Shown here: piece by piece, positions 10,211 to 20,700 of the stretch
Layout: each line of letters starts with the position of its first letter
Position numbering within the stretch: the stretch's first letter is position 1
Assembly: GCA_049999725.1 (NCBI GenBank)
Contig: JBNGIS010027993.1
Span: 1-35,429 of the forward strand
Length of the DNA stretch: 35,429 bases
Origin: Haplomitrium mnioides
Lineage: Eukaryota; Marchantiophyta; Haplomitriopsida; Calobryales
Direction of reading: 5' to 3'
Position numbers and translations under genes: made by a program
The notes under the pieces: model-generated
The model's database searches: none
What the model saw: the letters and a program-made list of their open reading frames with translations, nothing else
Told to the model about the DNA's origin: nothing

Positions 10211-11119
10211 TGACTAGACAACTAACGCTCCTCATTATTTGTCAGTGACAATCAATTGCATTTTCAGATTGTAAGTTGAAGAGCTTCATGCTCTACTTCA
10301 CCTCCTTTGTCAAGTATCCCACAGTCAAGTACTCATAAGTGTAAACGATTCTGAGACCACTCGAATGATATATATTGGTTTTGCCCTTGCAATAATCAAA
10401 ACAAATAGTTAGGAGATTGAATAGATACTAAGTGGAATAGAAACAAGATAATCTAAAATATAAAAATATATTAAAGCAAAACTTACTAGATGCCATGTCG
10501 ATAGAAAAGCAAACATATCAAGATGCATCTTTGACGATGCCAAATTGTTGAGAAGAATGAATTATTACAAAAGACCAAAAATCCGAAGTGGTAATTGCTA
10601 CAAAAGAGAAGATCATATAAAAAATGCCATCTTTGCTTAAAAGCTCACAATCGTCATGCTTATATTTCTTAAGGTTGTAACCATAAAGAATATGAGTGAT
10701 TGCTAAAATGAAACTTCTTGGTTTCACCAAAACCTTCAGTTGTTGTCTGTTGGACACCACGTGGACTTGATAACATGCCACATTGAGTCTGTCAGCATAT
10801 GACTACAAGTTCTGGTCTTATTCTTTGGTTCTTTCTTTAGCTAGAGGGACAACAACTTCATTTTGCTACCTCAACTTCCACTCTCTAGCTTTTCAACAAT
10901 GAAGCAAAAAAACAAGAGGGTAGAACACAAAGGTTGGAGCTTGGTCTTGATTTTTGGGGCCTCTTGGGCCCCAGATCTCTTTCTTCCTTTCGCAATTGCT
11001 GTCAACTTTTTGGCAAGCTACCTCTTGAATGTTTTGTCACCTTGAAAAAAATCATTAAGGAATTTATTGGACGAGAATTAGGAAACTAAAAACATTTTAG
11101 TCAAAAATAATAGAGTGTT
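10211..11119. other. Interval with an unassigned minus-strand open frame
   Basis: The minus-strand frame at 10518-10781 (87 codons; it includes KVLVKPRSF and YKHDDCELLSKDG) lies in the same orientation as the R2 copies. Its charged, non-repetitive composition looks more protein-like than its neighbours. It could be the distal part of another R2 unit. I do not recognise it. From 10800 to 11119 I see nothing. Confidence 0.3.
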
Positions 11120-11194
11120 TTTGCGTGCAAAGACTTAAAAGTCCACGCGTGCATGGATTTAAGAGTCCTTGCACACTTTGACTCTAAGAGTTCT
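11120..11194 (+). repeat. Minisatellite flanking the gypsy element (left side)
   Basis: Imperfect units of about 24 bp read roughly GACTYWARAGTCC followed by a GCRYGCATGG-like core (AAAGTCCACGCGTGCATGG, then TAAGAGTCCTTGCACAC, then CTCTAAGAGTTC). The same sequence type resumes on the far side of the element at 14758-14850. The retrotransposon therefore inserted inside this array. Confidence 0.55.
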
Positions 11195-11583
11195 TGTAAA
11201 AGAATCTCAATGACCAACTTCAAATGAGTAAGAACTCATAATGAACTGTAATAGAGTTATTCAACCAAAAGCAACTCAAGGTCCAAACTAAGACCAAGAG
11301 TGCAAACAAAAGCCAAGCAACCAAAGAACCCAAGTGATTCGAGAGGAAATCTAGAATGAGGAGTGGGGCTAAGAAACCTTGCAATTTATACAAGAGAAAA
11401 GGGTGTCATCCCTCTTTCTCACTTACAATTCACTTTTAATTTCAGCCCTAAAAGTGACTCTCTACTAAAAGTGACTTCAAAGACAAGTAATCTATTCTCC
11501 ACCCTAAAAAGGACTCACTACTACTTCTTTCACTCCTCTCTATTTTCTTATAAATAGCACAACCCTATGCTTGTACTATTACA
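11195..11583 (-). repeat. 3' LTR of the gypsy element
   Basis: This 389-bp unit reads TGTAATAG to TTTTACA on the minus strand. It matches the solo LTR at 5194-5582 over its full length. It also matches the 5' LTR at 14462-14757, except that the latter lacks about 95 bp in the middle. Confidence 0.9.
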
Positions 11584-11586
11584 TAA

Positions 11587-11597
11587 TCCCTGCCTTC
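11587..11597 (-). promoter_or_regulatory. Polypurine tract
   Basis: GAAGGCAGGGA on the minus strand lies just upstream of the 3' LTR, between the pol stop codon and the TG of the LTR. Its position is right for the plus-strand primer, although one C interrupts the purines and three bases (TTA, then T) separate it from the LTR. Confidence 0.5.
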
Positions 11598-12200
11598 TAA
11601 TCGATGACCTCATCGTCATTACCACAACTTTCAAATATTTGAATAGTCTCTTGAGCATTCTCAAGATTTGAAGAAGGTTCCCAAGTAGCATCATGAAGTG
11701 GATAGCCTTTCCACAAAACCTTGTATTGAACTTGTAGATGCTGTCCTCGTTTGATAACTCTTTTTGCCAAAATGTGGTCCACTTCAAGTTCTTCATGATC
11801 ATCAAAAACAATAGCTGGAAGAGGAAGTTGAACACGATTTGGAAAAGAAGATGGACTAGAAACAAAAGGCTTAAGTTTAGAGATATGAAACACAGGATGA
11901 ATCCTCATGTGGAGAGGAAGATCAAATTTGTACGCAACGGGAGAAGTAACTTGAGAAATTGAGAAAGGACCAATCCAAGATGGAGATAACTTACCGACTT
12001 GAGTATCTAAAGACAAAGTAAGATCATGAGTAGAAAAAATCACTTTGTCATCTAAAATATAAGAGAAATTGTGATGATGTTTATCAGCATATTGTTTTTG
12101 CTAATTTTGAGCAATAGCAAGATGGTTTTGGCATCTTGCAAAGAGGAAGATAAATAAGACAAAAAGGTAGAAAGACTTGGAAAATTAAAATCATCAAAAT
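11597..12200 (-). pseudogene. Gypsy pol 3' end: integrase C-terminus and chromodomain
   Basis: The 148-codon open frame at 11597-12043 begins inside the integrase C-terminal domain (GKLSPSWIGPFSI, then HPVFHISKLKPF, the usual GPF/HPVFHVS block). It continues into a chromodomain near residues 88-130, with the typical YKVLWKGY and ATWEP aromatic and acidic residues. Upstream, to about 12200, the reading goes on with stops through LSSSLQDAKTI and QKQYADKHHH, the end of the integrase core region. The catalytic DDE part is missing. In intact chromoviruses the chromodomain directs integration toward marked chromatin; here it is a relic. Confidence 0.85.
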
Positions 12201-13130
12201 CAACTATACAATGTCCATTTGGATCATATGGCTATAGAATTGGACGAGATGTCATCGCATTCTTGAGTTGTTGAAATGCCACTTTTTCCTCAGTCATCTA
12301 TTGAAACTTTGCATCATTCTCTAGTAAATCTGTAAGTGGTGCAACAACATAAGCATAGTAATGAATGAATCTTTGATAAAAACTTGCTAATTCATTAAAA
12401 GCTTGAACATCCTTTGCATCATTCGGTGTTGGATACTCTGCAATAGCATTAATTTTCTCTTCCTCCATCTTGATGCCATCCGCAGACACTTTATGCCCTA
12501 GGTAAGTCACCTCTTACTTCCAAAACTCACACTTAGACTTCTTGCAATAAAACTTCCAATTGCGTAGTCTTTGTAGTACTTTTTTGAGATGAGCACAATG
12601 TTCAACTTCACTTTTACTAAAGATAAGAATATCATCAAAAAATATGAACACTGACTTATCCAATAACCCATCAAGAACTCAATGCATTTGATCCATGAAT
12701 ATCTCTGGAGCATTAGTAGGATCAAATGTAAGAACCTTCCACTCAAAATGCCCATACCTTATGCAAAAAGCTACCTTTGGTGCATCACTTGGCTTGATTG
12801 AAATTTGCCAATAGCGACTTCGAAGATCCAACTTAGGAAAAAATCATGCACCACTCAATTGGTCCAAAAATTCATCAATACAAGGTGGAAAATAGACATT
12901 CTTCACTGTTTGATTGTTCAATCCTTGATAATTTGCACAAAGACAAAATCCACCATCTTTCTTTATTACAAAGAATACCAGAGCTCCCCAAGGAGAAGTA
13001 CGATGCTGAATGAAATCCTTCTCAAGAAGATCCATCAATGTTTTTTGAAGCTCCTCTAATTCTTGTGGTGATAACCGATATATAAGTCGATTATAAGGAG
13101 TGCTTCTCGGTATCATCTCAATCTCAAAGG
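12201..13130 (-). pseudogene. Gypsy reverse transcriptase with RNase H stub
   Basis: Readable pieces in minus-strand order are: IPRSTPYNRLIYRLSP and HRTSPWGALVFFVIKKDGGF with NYQGLNNQT (fingers region, 12844-13116); the catalytic block [10 protein letters not shown] at about 12618-12645; VTYLGHKVSADGIK and the connection region to 12298; then the RNase H opening (EEKVAFQQLKNAMTSRPIL) and HCIVDFD. Just after that, near 12190-12200, the sequence jumps to the end of integrase. The catalytic motif has FFDD where most gypsy elements have Y.DD, so a conserved aromatic changed. Frameshifts and stops are spread throughout. Confidence 0.85.
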
Positions 13131-13379
13131 CATTCCTTGATCGTCTGGTAACCCCTTTGGCAAGTCCTTCAGAAACACATCCGCAAACTCTTTCAAAATA
13201 TCATCTATCATTAAGGTAGGCGTACCTTTTCCCCCTCTTTATTCAAGTCCATGACGAGCTTACTCCAAAATAGCAAAGATAAGCAACTCTTGCTCCATTG
13301 AATTAATATGCTAAACTGATTTAGGCTTTTTTACCAATGGTATCCAACACCCCAAAAGAAATTTCTTACCTTGTAAGGC

Positions 13380-13706
13380 AGCTTGAATTTGTTGTTTTGC
13401 CCAATCAAATTGAGCGGATCTATCTTCAAGCCAAGGCAATCCTAAAATGATGTCATATTGTACAAGTGCAATAACAAATTGCATAGATTCCGTATACTAA
13501 TTTCTAATCCTTAGGAAAAATGGCTTTTGAGAGCAAAACATGTCATGCTTTTGGCTATCGGCCATAGGCACAACACTTCTCTTGATAGGCTTATATTTTG
13601 CTTTAATTATCTTAGCAAAGCATAACAACGTAAAATTTTCAAAACTCCCACTATCCACCAACATTCTACAAGAGTGCTCCTCAATCATACCATCAAGATG
13701 AAACAA
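13380..13706 (-). pseudogene. Gypsy retropepsin-like protease region
   Basis: The minus-strand open frame at 13497-13706 contains MLVDSGSFENF, the retropepsin catalytic D-S-G (codons at 13647-13655) in its usual LVDSG setting. The following frame, after a shift, reads IILGLPWL and FDWAKQQI, typical of the segment joining gypsy protease to RT. The segment overlaps the end of the gag-like reading by about 20 bases in another frame, one sign of the frameshifts. Confidence 0.75.
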
Positions 13707-14422
13707 GGTACCTCAAATTCTTGTTGGAATTTTAATTCTGTTAGAGCTTGCAAAGTTTGAGGACGTTGTTTGATTGGTTGAGGACGAGATCTAACTTCTA
13801 TAGCAATAAGTAATGAGTCATGCTGCTCTACCATACACATTTCTTCTTCTAATTGATTAGGCTCTCTCATGGTAACTTCTATTCTCGTACGAGGCTTCAA
13901 TCCTCAAATAAAGCAGCCTAGTGCTTCTTCTTCTCTTATATCAAGAATTTTCATAATTGTATTATGAAAATGTATTATATGGCTTCTTACTATACCAAGT
14001 TGTTTCAATTTGGCCAATCAATCTCTTGCTACTTTTGAAGCATTAACAACCCTAAATCTTGGAATCACTGCTTGTTTGAACTCACACCAAGAAACAATAG
14101 AAGCAACAAATCCACGTTGTGCTTGTTCTATTTGACATCTCCACCAAGTCTTTGCAACTCCTTCTAATTAGCTTGCCGCAAATAGAATTTTCCAACTATC
14201 CTCTCTAATATTTGTAGCTTCAAAGTATTGTTCACAATCAAAGATGAGGTTCTCACAAGCACCACAAACCACCTTTCCATCATATATTTTTGGCGTTGGA
14301 AATCGCTCATAACTCTTTTCTTCTCAAAACACTACTCTTTCTTTCATTCCCACTTTCGAAAGGCGTGAAAGATGTTCAAGTCATTGTTCCATTGCTTGAA
14401 CCGCCGCCTTTTGATTCTCCAT
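13685..14422 (-). pseudogene. Gypsy gag remnant
   Basis: Translation from the ATG at 14422 to 13685 stays in one frame with about five in-frame stops. It shows the retrotransposon gag signature: CEQYFEATNIREDSWKILF followed after a stop by LEGVAKTWWR, then PRFRVVN. The C-terminal part (13685-13900) is open. I saw no CCHC zinc knuckle, so that part is lost or absent. The start lies about 20 bp downstream of the PBS. Confidence 0.75.
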
Positions 14423-14442
14423 GTAAGTCACCACCAAAAAGA

Positions 14443-14461
14443 ACCATAATTCTGATACCAA
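14443..14461 (-). promoter_or_regulatory. Primer-binding site, initiator Met-tRNA type
   Basis: On the minus strand, TGGTATCAGAATTATGG starts one base after the 5' LTR. The first ten bases match the standard plant PBS (TGGTATCAGA) complementary to the 3' end of initiator methionine tRNA. Confidence 0.85.
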
Positions 14462-14757
14462 TGTAAAAGAATCTCATGGACCAAATTCAAATGAGTAAGA
14501 ACTCATAGTGAACTCTAATAGAGTTCTTCAATTAAAGGCAACTCAAGGTCCAAACTAAGACCAAGAGTGCAAGCAAAAGCCAAGCAACCAAAGAACCCAA
14601 GTGATTCAAGAGGAACTCCAAAATGAGGAGTGAGGCTGGGAAGGCCTTCTATTTATACAAGTAATCTAATCTCTACCATAAAAGTGACTCACTACCACTT
14701 CCTTCATTCCTCTCTATTTTCTTATAAATAACACAACCCTACGCTTGTACTATTACC
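14462..14757 (-). repeat. 5' LTR of the gypsy element, internally deleted
   Basis: This LTR is about 296 bp against 389 bp for the 3' LTR. The ends agree (TTTTACA beside the PBS, a TGTAATAG equivalent outside, now ending TATTACC on the plus strand). About 95 bp between the TATA-side CTATTTATACAAG and the phrase GTAATCTA are missing. The TATA box lies at 14650-14658 (minus). Confidence 0.85.
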
Positions 14758-14850
14758 GTCATTGTGCGCATGGACTCAAGAGTCCATGCTTACATGGAAA
14801 TGTAGCCTACGTAAGCATAGACCGAAGAGTCCATGTACGCATGAACATGA
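14758..14850 (+). repeat. Minisatellite flanking the gypsy element (right side), with perfect hairpin
   Basis: This is a continuation of the array seen at 11120-11194. It contains a perfect inverted repeat with 10-bp arms (GCATGGACTC at 14768-14777 and its complement at 14780-14789) around AA, and a second diverged copy near 14815-14845. Confidence 0.6.
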
Positions 14851-16440
14851 ACTCGACAAAGGTATTTGTTTTCAAACAATTCAAACAAACTTTTACAAAA
14901 CAAATTGGCTAGCAGAAAAATAACACTTACCAATAATTTTTTGAAACTTAAATAGAAAGAAGACAACTTTGATTCCTCTGTATGGATGGGATATTCCATC
15001 CTAGGCTCCTACCACAAAGTGTAGCAAACCTTTGAACAAAAAATATTTGATCATGACTACCAAAACCTTATGCCTCTCTAGCTCTCAAGACATTTCTTCA
15101 ATTGAAAGCTTTTTAGCTTCCACCTACTTCAAAACAGAAGTTTTGATTTCATCACAAAGACCGTGAAAGAACCTTCAAGATATCCACTTCATTTCTTCCA
15201 TTCTGAGTGAACTTTTGGCCTTGGGCTTCTAGCCTTTCACAAGGTTCTTCTCTCTTATAGAAAACATGCTCAGTTGCAACTCCTAGAGCTCTCCACTCCT
15301 AATGCAAGATAAAACTAATTATCATGAGTTGACTTTGGCTTGATTTCTACAGTCTCCAATACAAGTTCTCTTTTCAATTTCTAGGATGATACCATCCCGC
15401 TCTCCATAAATCTTTGATGCCAACATTTGACCTTTTGAATTGAAGTCATTTCAAGCCTACATTGTTGGTCATAATTGTTATTTCTAGCAAAAATTTGGGA
15501 CTCTCTTGGTGTGAACCCACGTACATAGAACAGCTGTAGAGCAAAAACATCATATTCTTTGCTATGTACTTTGTAATCAATAACTCCCTTAGAGCAGCAC
15601 TATGATTGCCTCATGCAATATGGTACTAGAACTTGTCAGGTTTCATGATGTCAAACTCTGACTTCTCTTTCAACCCTCACTTGATGTCCACAACAATGAT
15701 GAAGAATGAATGCACATAGTTGTTGGTGAGCATTCTCTACACAAGAAGCTTCACAAAATCTTCGTTGAAGGGTAATCTGGAATGATTTTTGAGTTATCCA
15801 TTCCAGGTTTTGGAAAATTCATGCTTTATAGATGAATCATTGTTATTTCTTTGGAAACTCTGCACCGCTAGATTGCAAACTTGTGGATCTTGTTCTTGTC
15901 TTCCTCACACACTATCTCACAATCCACCTGCTCCCTCTCTTGAAATGTTTGGAGCCCTTTGTGCACCTGCCTCTTTTCTCTTGATGTAGGTTGTTGTACA
16001 AGGTCTGGGTCATTATCCTTCTCAAAAGTGTTGGAAGAGGAGGAGGAGGATGATGGTGCTAGTGTTTAGGAGCTTAGTAGAGAAGGAGATCGAACATGCT
16101 CCTCCTCAACTTGGAGTGGTTGCATCGGCTTCTTCTTTGGAAGTGTCGGCTTCTTCTATTTTAAAGCCTCCACGGGCTGTACTTCTTTCCTATTCTTTGC
16201 AGCTAGCGGTCCACCTGCCGTTGCCCTGCTGAATGTTCTTGCACTAGGGTGAGGCACACATTGTGCTTGGTTCAACCCATGCTTCACTTTCAAAATTCTT
16301 AAGCTGAACGCAAATTTTATGAAACCTATCTCCACCTGCTTCGGATTCGGGTAGGCGTTGACAAAGTTGGATAAAAATTGTGAAAAGTGAAAACAATAAA
16401 CAAAAGAGTTAAGGACATTTAATAAAAAATAATAAATAAG
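14851..16440. other. Unassigned interval with a broken minus-strand coding trace
   Basis: On the minus strand from about 15790 to 15440 one frame reads for more than 100 codons with four stops (pieces include SRLPFNEDFVKLLV, LTNNYVHSFFIIVVDIK and AALRELLITKYIAKNM). A second frame is open over the first 45 codons. This suggests a decayed gene, but I do not recognise the protein. The short plus-strand frames at 15789-15989 and 16050-16232 have no recognisable features. Confidence 0.3.
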
Positions 16441-16447
16441 AGTACCC

Positions 16448-16525
16448 TGATCCATGCGTGCATTGGGTCCAAGTGCGCATGGACTCCAAGGTCCATGCAC
16501 ACATGGACTCCCATGTCCATCAATG
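16448..16525 (+). repeat. Short minisatellite with GCGCATGGACTC core
   Basis: Three to four imperfect units carry CCATGCGTGCATTGGGTCC, GTGCGCATGGACTCC and GTCCATGCACACATGGACTC. The same core occurs in the arrays at 11120 and 14758. CATGGAC and its complement recur here as inverted pairs. Confidence 0.55.
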
Positions 16526-16529
16526 TCTC

Positions 16530-17321
16530 TGATAGTCCCGCAACAAACTAGCCATTTGTTGGCTAATTTGTGGGGCTCAAGTGTTTTCAAAACGCCAGCA
16601 TACCGATAAAGTTTTGATTGTGTTGGTTTGAGCACTTGTCTACCATTTTCTCTGATGTGGAAATGAGTAAAAGAAAAAGGGTGAAAATGTATGATAAAAT
16701 GTTCACCAAAATTAAAAGGAAAAAATAGGCCAGATCACAGAAAAAATACAAAAATAAGCATGACAAAAAATTTGAAACTCAAAAGTGACTTTACGACAAT
16801 GGAAAGAAACTTTTCATTGTTGCTCCTTTTATACCCGAATTTGAAAAAGCATATTTTCCCGCAAAAAAATGATTCACAGAGCTCTTGACACATAGGTTTG
16901 AATGGTGGAAAAAAAGCTAGTATACAAAGCATTTCTTATTTTCATCTTTCCTATTTTTTATGTTTCATTCACAAAGTTTTCACTATTTTGTTGTTTTGTG
17001 AAATTTTCTCTAAAAATCCATATTTTGGGTATAACAACGTCAACCAAGAATATTTGTTTAAATACCTCCTTCAAATTTTCCATTTTTCATTATTATTTTT
17101 GAATGGCTGGAGTGTTTAGATGTAAGAAGCGATTAGAATTTCAAGATTCATAATCCAAAAAATGTGTTACTTTTGGCCAACAACTAGAGATTATTTCAAA
17201 TCGTTGTTCTAAAGAGGGGGCACTAGAGTACCTAAAGTGACAAGTATGATGGTAAGTATTTTGGGAAAAAAACATGCTAGTTGTTGAACAAGATACATCA
17301 ACAGAGAAAGATCAAGTGAGT
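16530..17321. other. AT-rich interval, no gene seen
   Basis: Short phenylalanine-, lysine- and serine-rich frames on both strands are typical of AT-rich non-coding DNA. The 159-codon minus-strand frame covering 16156-16635 runs through the minisatellite and shows no domain. Confidence 0.4.
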
Positions 17322-17441
17322 GTGAACCCTATGCGCGTATATGATCAAAGAGTGAGCTCTATGTATGCATAAGATCAAGAAGTGAACCCAATGCGCGCAT
17401 GGGATCAAGGAAAGAACTCAATATGTGCATAGGATCAAAGA
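17322..17441 (+). repeat. 30-bp minisatellite, four units
   Basis: Units start at 17322, 17352, 17382 and 17412. The consensus is GTGAACCCWATGCGCGCATRGGATCAAGA or close to it, with several substitutions per unit. Each unit contains the ATGCGCGCAT-type alternating core. The repeats abut without spacers. Confidence 0.85.
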
Positions 17442-17769
17442 TTCAACCTTCTACATGATATGGATCTTTCTTGTTGGTCAAGTGATCAAAGTTTACTCTT
17501 TCTAATGATTACTCCAATAGGTCAACAGATAGATGTTAAAGTTAGAACCTTAAGAAGGTTGTGGAGCTTTCTTCGTCACCTTTAGATGACAATGACAATG
17601 TTTAAGATCCAAATTTGTTTGTTCAAAAGATATAAATCATAGAATCATATGACTGTTTCAATTTCGAAGGTGATATCCTATCACTCTTGGCACCACTCAA
17701 GCAACGAGTGAATTCAAGCAAGTTGAACATGTGAGGGAGAATGGAATATCTTGTTAAGACATAAATCCT

Positions 17770-20700
17770 TTGAAGACTTCAGATGATAGCCTAGGTAATG
17801 ACTCAAACAAAGAGTCTCATCCACTCAATATTTCTCTCGAATTATCACCAAGAGCATCAATTGTTTTAGAAAAGACATTTCCTTCTACTCAATGTGATGA
17901 AGATTCTATTTTGGCATGGTCCAGTTCTCTTACATATCAAGAGAGTCCGTATAGATCAAAAACATATTTCAAGAGAACAAAAAATGTTTTTGACAATGCA
18001 CAAGATCTCAAAGATATTGCTTTATCTCTGATTGTTGCATTTGCCTACAAACTCTATCAACCGACAAAACATAAGAGTTCTTTGTTTGGGCCAAAACCCA
18101 AATGAGTAAATACTTTACATGATAATTCTTTGCCAAAAGTCCATCATGACAAGATCTTTATAAAGAAAAAGTTCAATCTGATATCAATTTTGAAATTGAA
18201 GAGGATTTCATGTTGTCAAAATAATTGTTTGTTGTTGTGCAAGATATATTTCTTAGAAAGTGTGAGAAACGTATTTTTAATAAAGCATTTTTAATAAATT
18301 CAAGGTATTCCATTGCACTGGGGAATACAAGAAAAAAACTCCAATCTTGACAATCAATTGACTATGCATGGGGTACAGTTGTCTGTAAAAGAGCCTTACA
18401 ATTAATATTATCAATTGGCAATGATAGAATCCAAAGGATTCAAAATCTCAAGAACACATGTTCTAGAGGCATTTTTGAAAATAGAGAATTATCTGCTAAA
18501 GGAGTATTCATGCATGAATAGATAGACAATTTTTTCCAAAGACATTGTGAGAGATTGCCCACTCACAAAGTTTATAACTTGTTGGATAATTTTACAAAAT
18601 GAGAAGTTTATAACTACTATACAACTTATTTGAAAGAGAAAGATCCTGATTGCATTCTGAGTTTTTGTGGTTATACAAAACATTGGAGAATGCATTTTCC
18701 AAATGTTAAAATTCCAAAACACAATTCCAAACCTGCAAAGAAATAAAATTGTTGCGGGAGAAATTTGTCTTGGAGTCCAACAAAGGAAACAAATTTCTTC
18801 CACTTTGAAAACTACAATTATTATGATGCTCTTTTTTCTAGAGTCAAAGCTTAGTTTTGCAGAGGTTAAGCTTTCTCCAACTTAATGCAACAAGATATTG
18901 AATTTTGTTGATTTGTTTCTTAAGTGAGGTTTGAGTCAATAAAAACCATGGCAACTCCAATTGTTAAGTAAAACTCTATGCTCACATAGGGTTTGGCTTT
19001 TTTAGTTTGAATCCAAAGCATGTTGAGAGTCAAATAAATTGTGGACAACTTTTTTATTATTGGTTGTGACCTTTGGCGAGCATTGGATTCTGCTATTATT
19101 GCTTTCAATCCAAACCCCAACCCAAGATAAATGAGGTCACAAATTGTTTATGTTGCTTGCAACCATATGTGCACATAGATTTTGTTCTTGTTTCTTTCCA
19201 TTCTAGTTGTGACTACAATCAAAGCAAACCAAGGTATTAATTTTGTTGGTTTTTATCTTATGTGTGCATAGGTTCTGTCATTGGTTCTTTGAATCGTATG
19301 CGCATATCGAGTCAATTCTAGTGTTGAAATTGAAGTTTCAATTTGAAACCCTAAAGGTAAAAATCTTGTTTTTCTCTTGTGGAATCTCTTGCGCATGTTG
19401 AGTCAAAGACAAGTAATCGGTGTTTGTTTCTTTACACTCACCTAGTTATTGTAAATTTTATTCTTATTCTCCTATATTTAAAAAGTAAAAAATAGATTTT
19501 CAATCATTGTTTTTAATTTTCACCTCTTATGTTCTGAACAATTGTTAATGTTCCTTTGAATTTTCTTTGTGCATGAAGCTATCTTTTGAAATTTGAGACT
19601 TCAAGACATGTTTTGCTGAAATATTTATATTTTTTTGGTGCTTTTAGATGATGTGGTAAAATATAATCACCAATTGTCTCTTCATTATGACCAACAAATA
19701 AAAGAAAGAACAAAACTTGATCGAAGAAAATGTTATGCCAATGATAAAAATTACTTAGGTATTATGGTTGATGGAATAGATTAAAAGAAAATAGTCATTC
19801 CATACTAAGCGTCACCACCAAAAAAACATTGAAAAAGATTTTTTGGTGGATGTGCATGTTGTTGGTGTCTTAATATTTAATCATGCTCTTTCTTTGAGGG
19901 TCTTGTTCATTGTCAACTCAAATGTCTACTTGAAGTGGACAGAGAAATTTTAAGTTCAATGTTGATTCTTTTAAAGGCATATTTTGAAATCAAATGATCT
20001 CAAAAGGAAGAAAGAGAAGTTGACGTGGAGAAAGTGGTTTTGCAAAAAAGGACAACATAAGTGAGAACTACTACAAGTTCTTTACTAATTTCGACATTCA
20101 ATAGTGGAATGACTTACATGCTTGAAAGAAAAAGATAAGGACTTGGAAGCAAAATTTACCTATCCACCTTGACAATCTACAAATACTTGTCATGATTCTC
20201 AAAATGTTTGTCTAGGCCCTCAATTTGATGCTCACCATCAAGAGGAAGATGTTCCTATAGAACATATGTTTTCTACTTGTCGACCAATCTATCGTGGAGC
20301 ACTTAGGTTGCGAGAAAGGATTGTTCACATCACACAAGATACAAACAAAATTTTGGCAACCTAAATGAGTTGAAAGCCAAAATGTTTATTTGTGTTGTTG
20401 CATCACTTGATCCAAAGAAGAGACTGTTTTGGATTGCCAAAGTTCTCAAAATTTGTTATTTGATGAGGAAGAACCTCCTAACCTGAAACAAATATGTGTT
20501 CCATGGTTTGTTTGTGAGGCTAAGGAAGTATTTTCTAGATAATATTTACCAAAGAAATTAGTAGCAACAAAAGGAAAATGCAAATCCAAGTTACATACTT
20601 ATGTACTTGATGTAACACAAATCACCATTTTATCTTTTGATTTTCTTCTCACACAAAAAAACCAATTGAGAAAAACCACTCTAATTACCATTAAATCAAA

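Larger units (their letters stand above)
11195..14757 (-). mobile_element. Degenerate Ty3/gypsy chromovirus with internal deletion
   Basis: The element is complete at its ends but broken inside. Reading on the minus strand it has a 5' LTR (14462-14757), PBS, gag, protease, reverse transcriptase, a stub of RNase H, the C-terminal end of integrase, a chromodomain, PPT and a 3' LTR (11195-11583). Gene order PR-RT-RH-IN is that of Ty3/gypsy, and the chromodomain places it among chromoviruses. Short LTRs of about 390 bp and a compact size would suit the Reina lineage, but that is a guess. Many in-frame stops make it non-autonomous. The flanking 5-mers (GTTCT, GTCAT) agree at only three positions, so the target-site duplication is eroded or misplaced. 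Confidence 0.9.

Noticed and set aside
16156-16635. 159-codon minus-strand frame as a gene
   Set aside because: It runs through the GCGCATGGACTC minisatellite, has no domain or biased coding signal that I can see, and no second copy shares its peptide.
17322-17441. CRISPR-like array
   Set aside because: The 30-bp units are contiguous with no unique spacers, so this is a minisatellite; the window is plant-like nuclear DNA.
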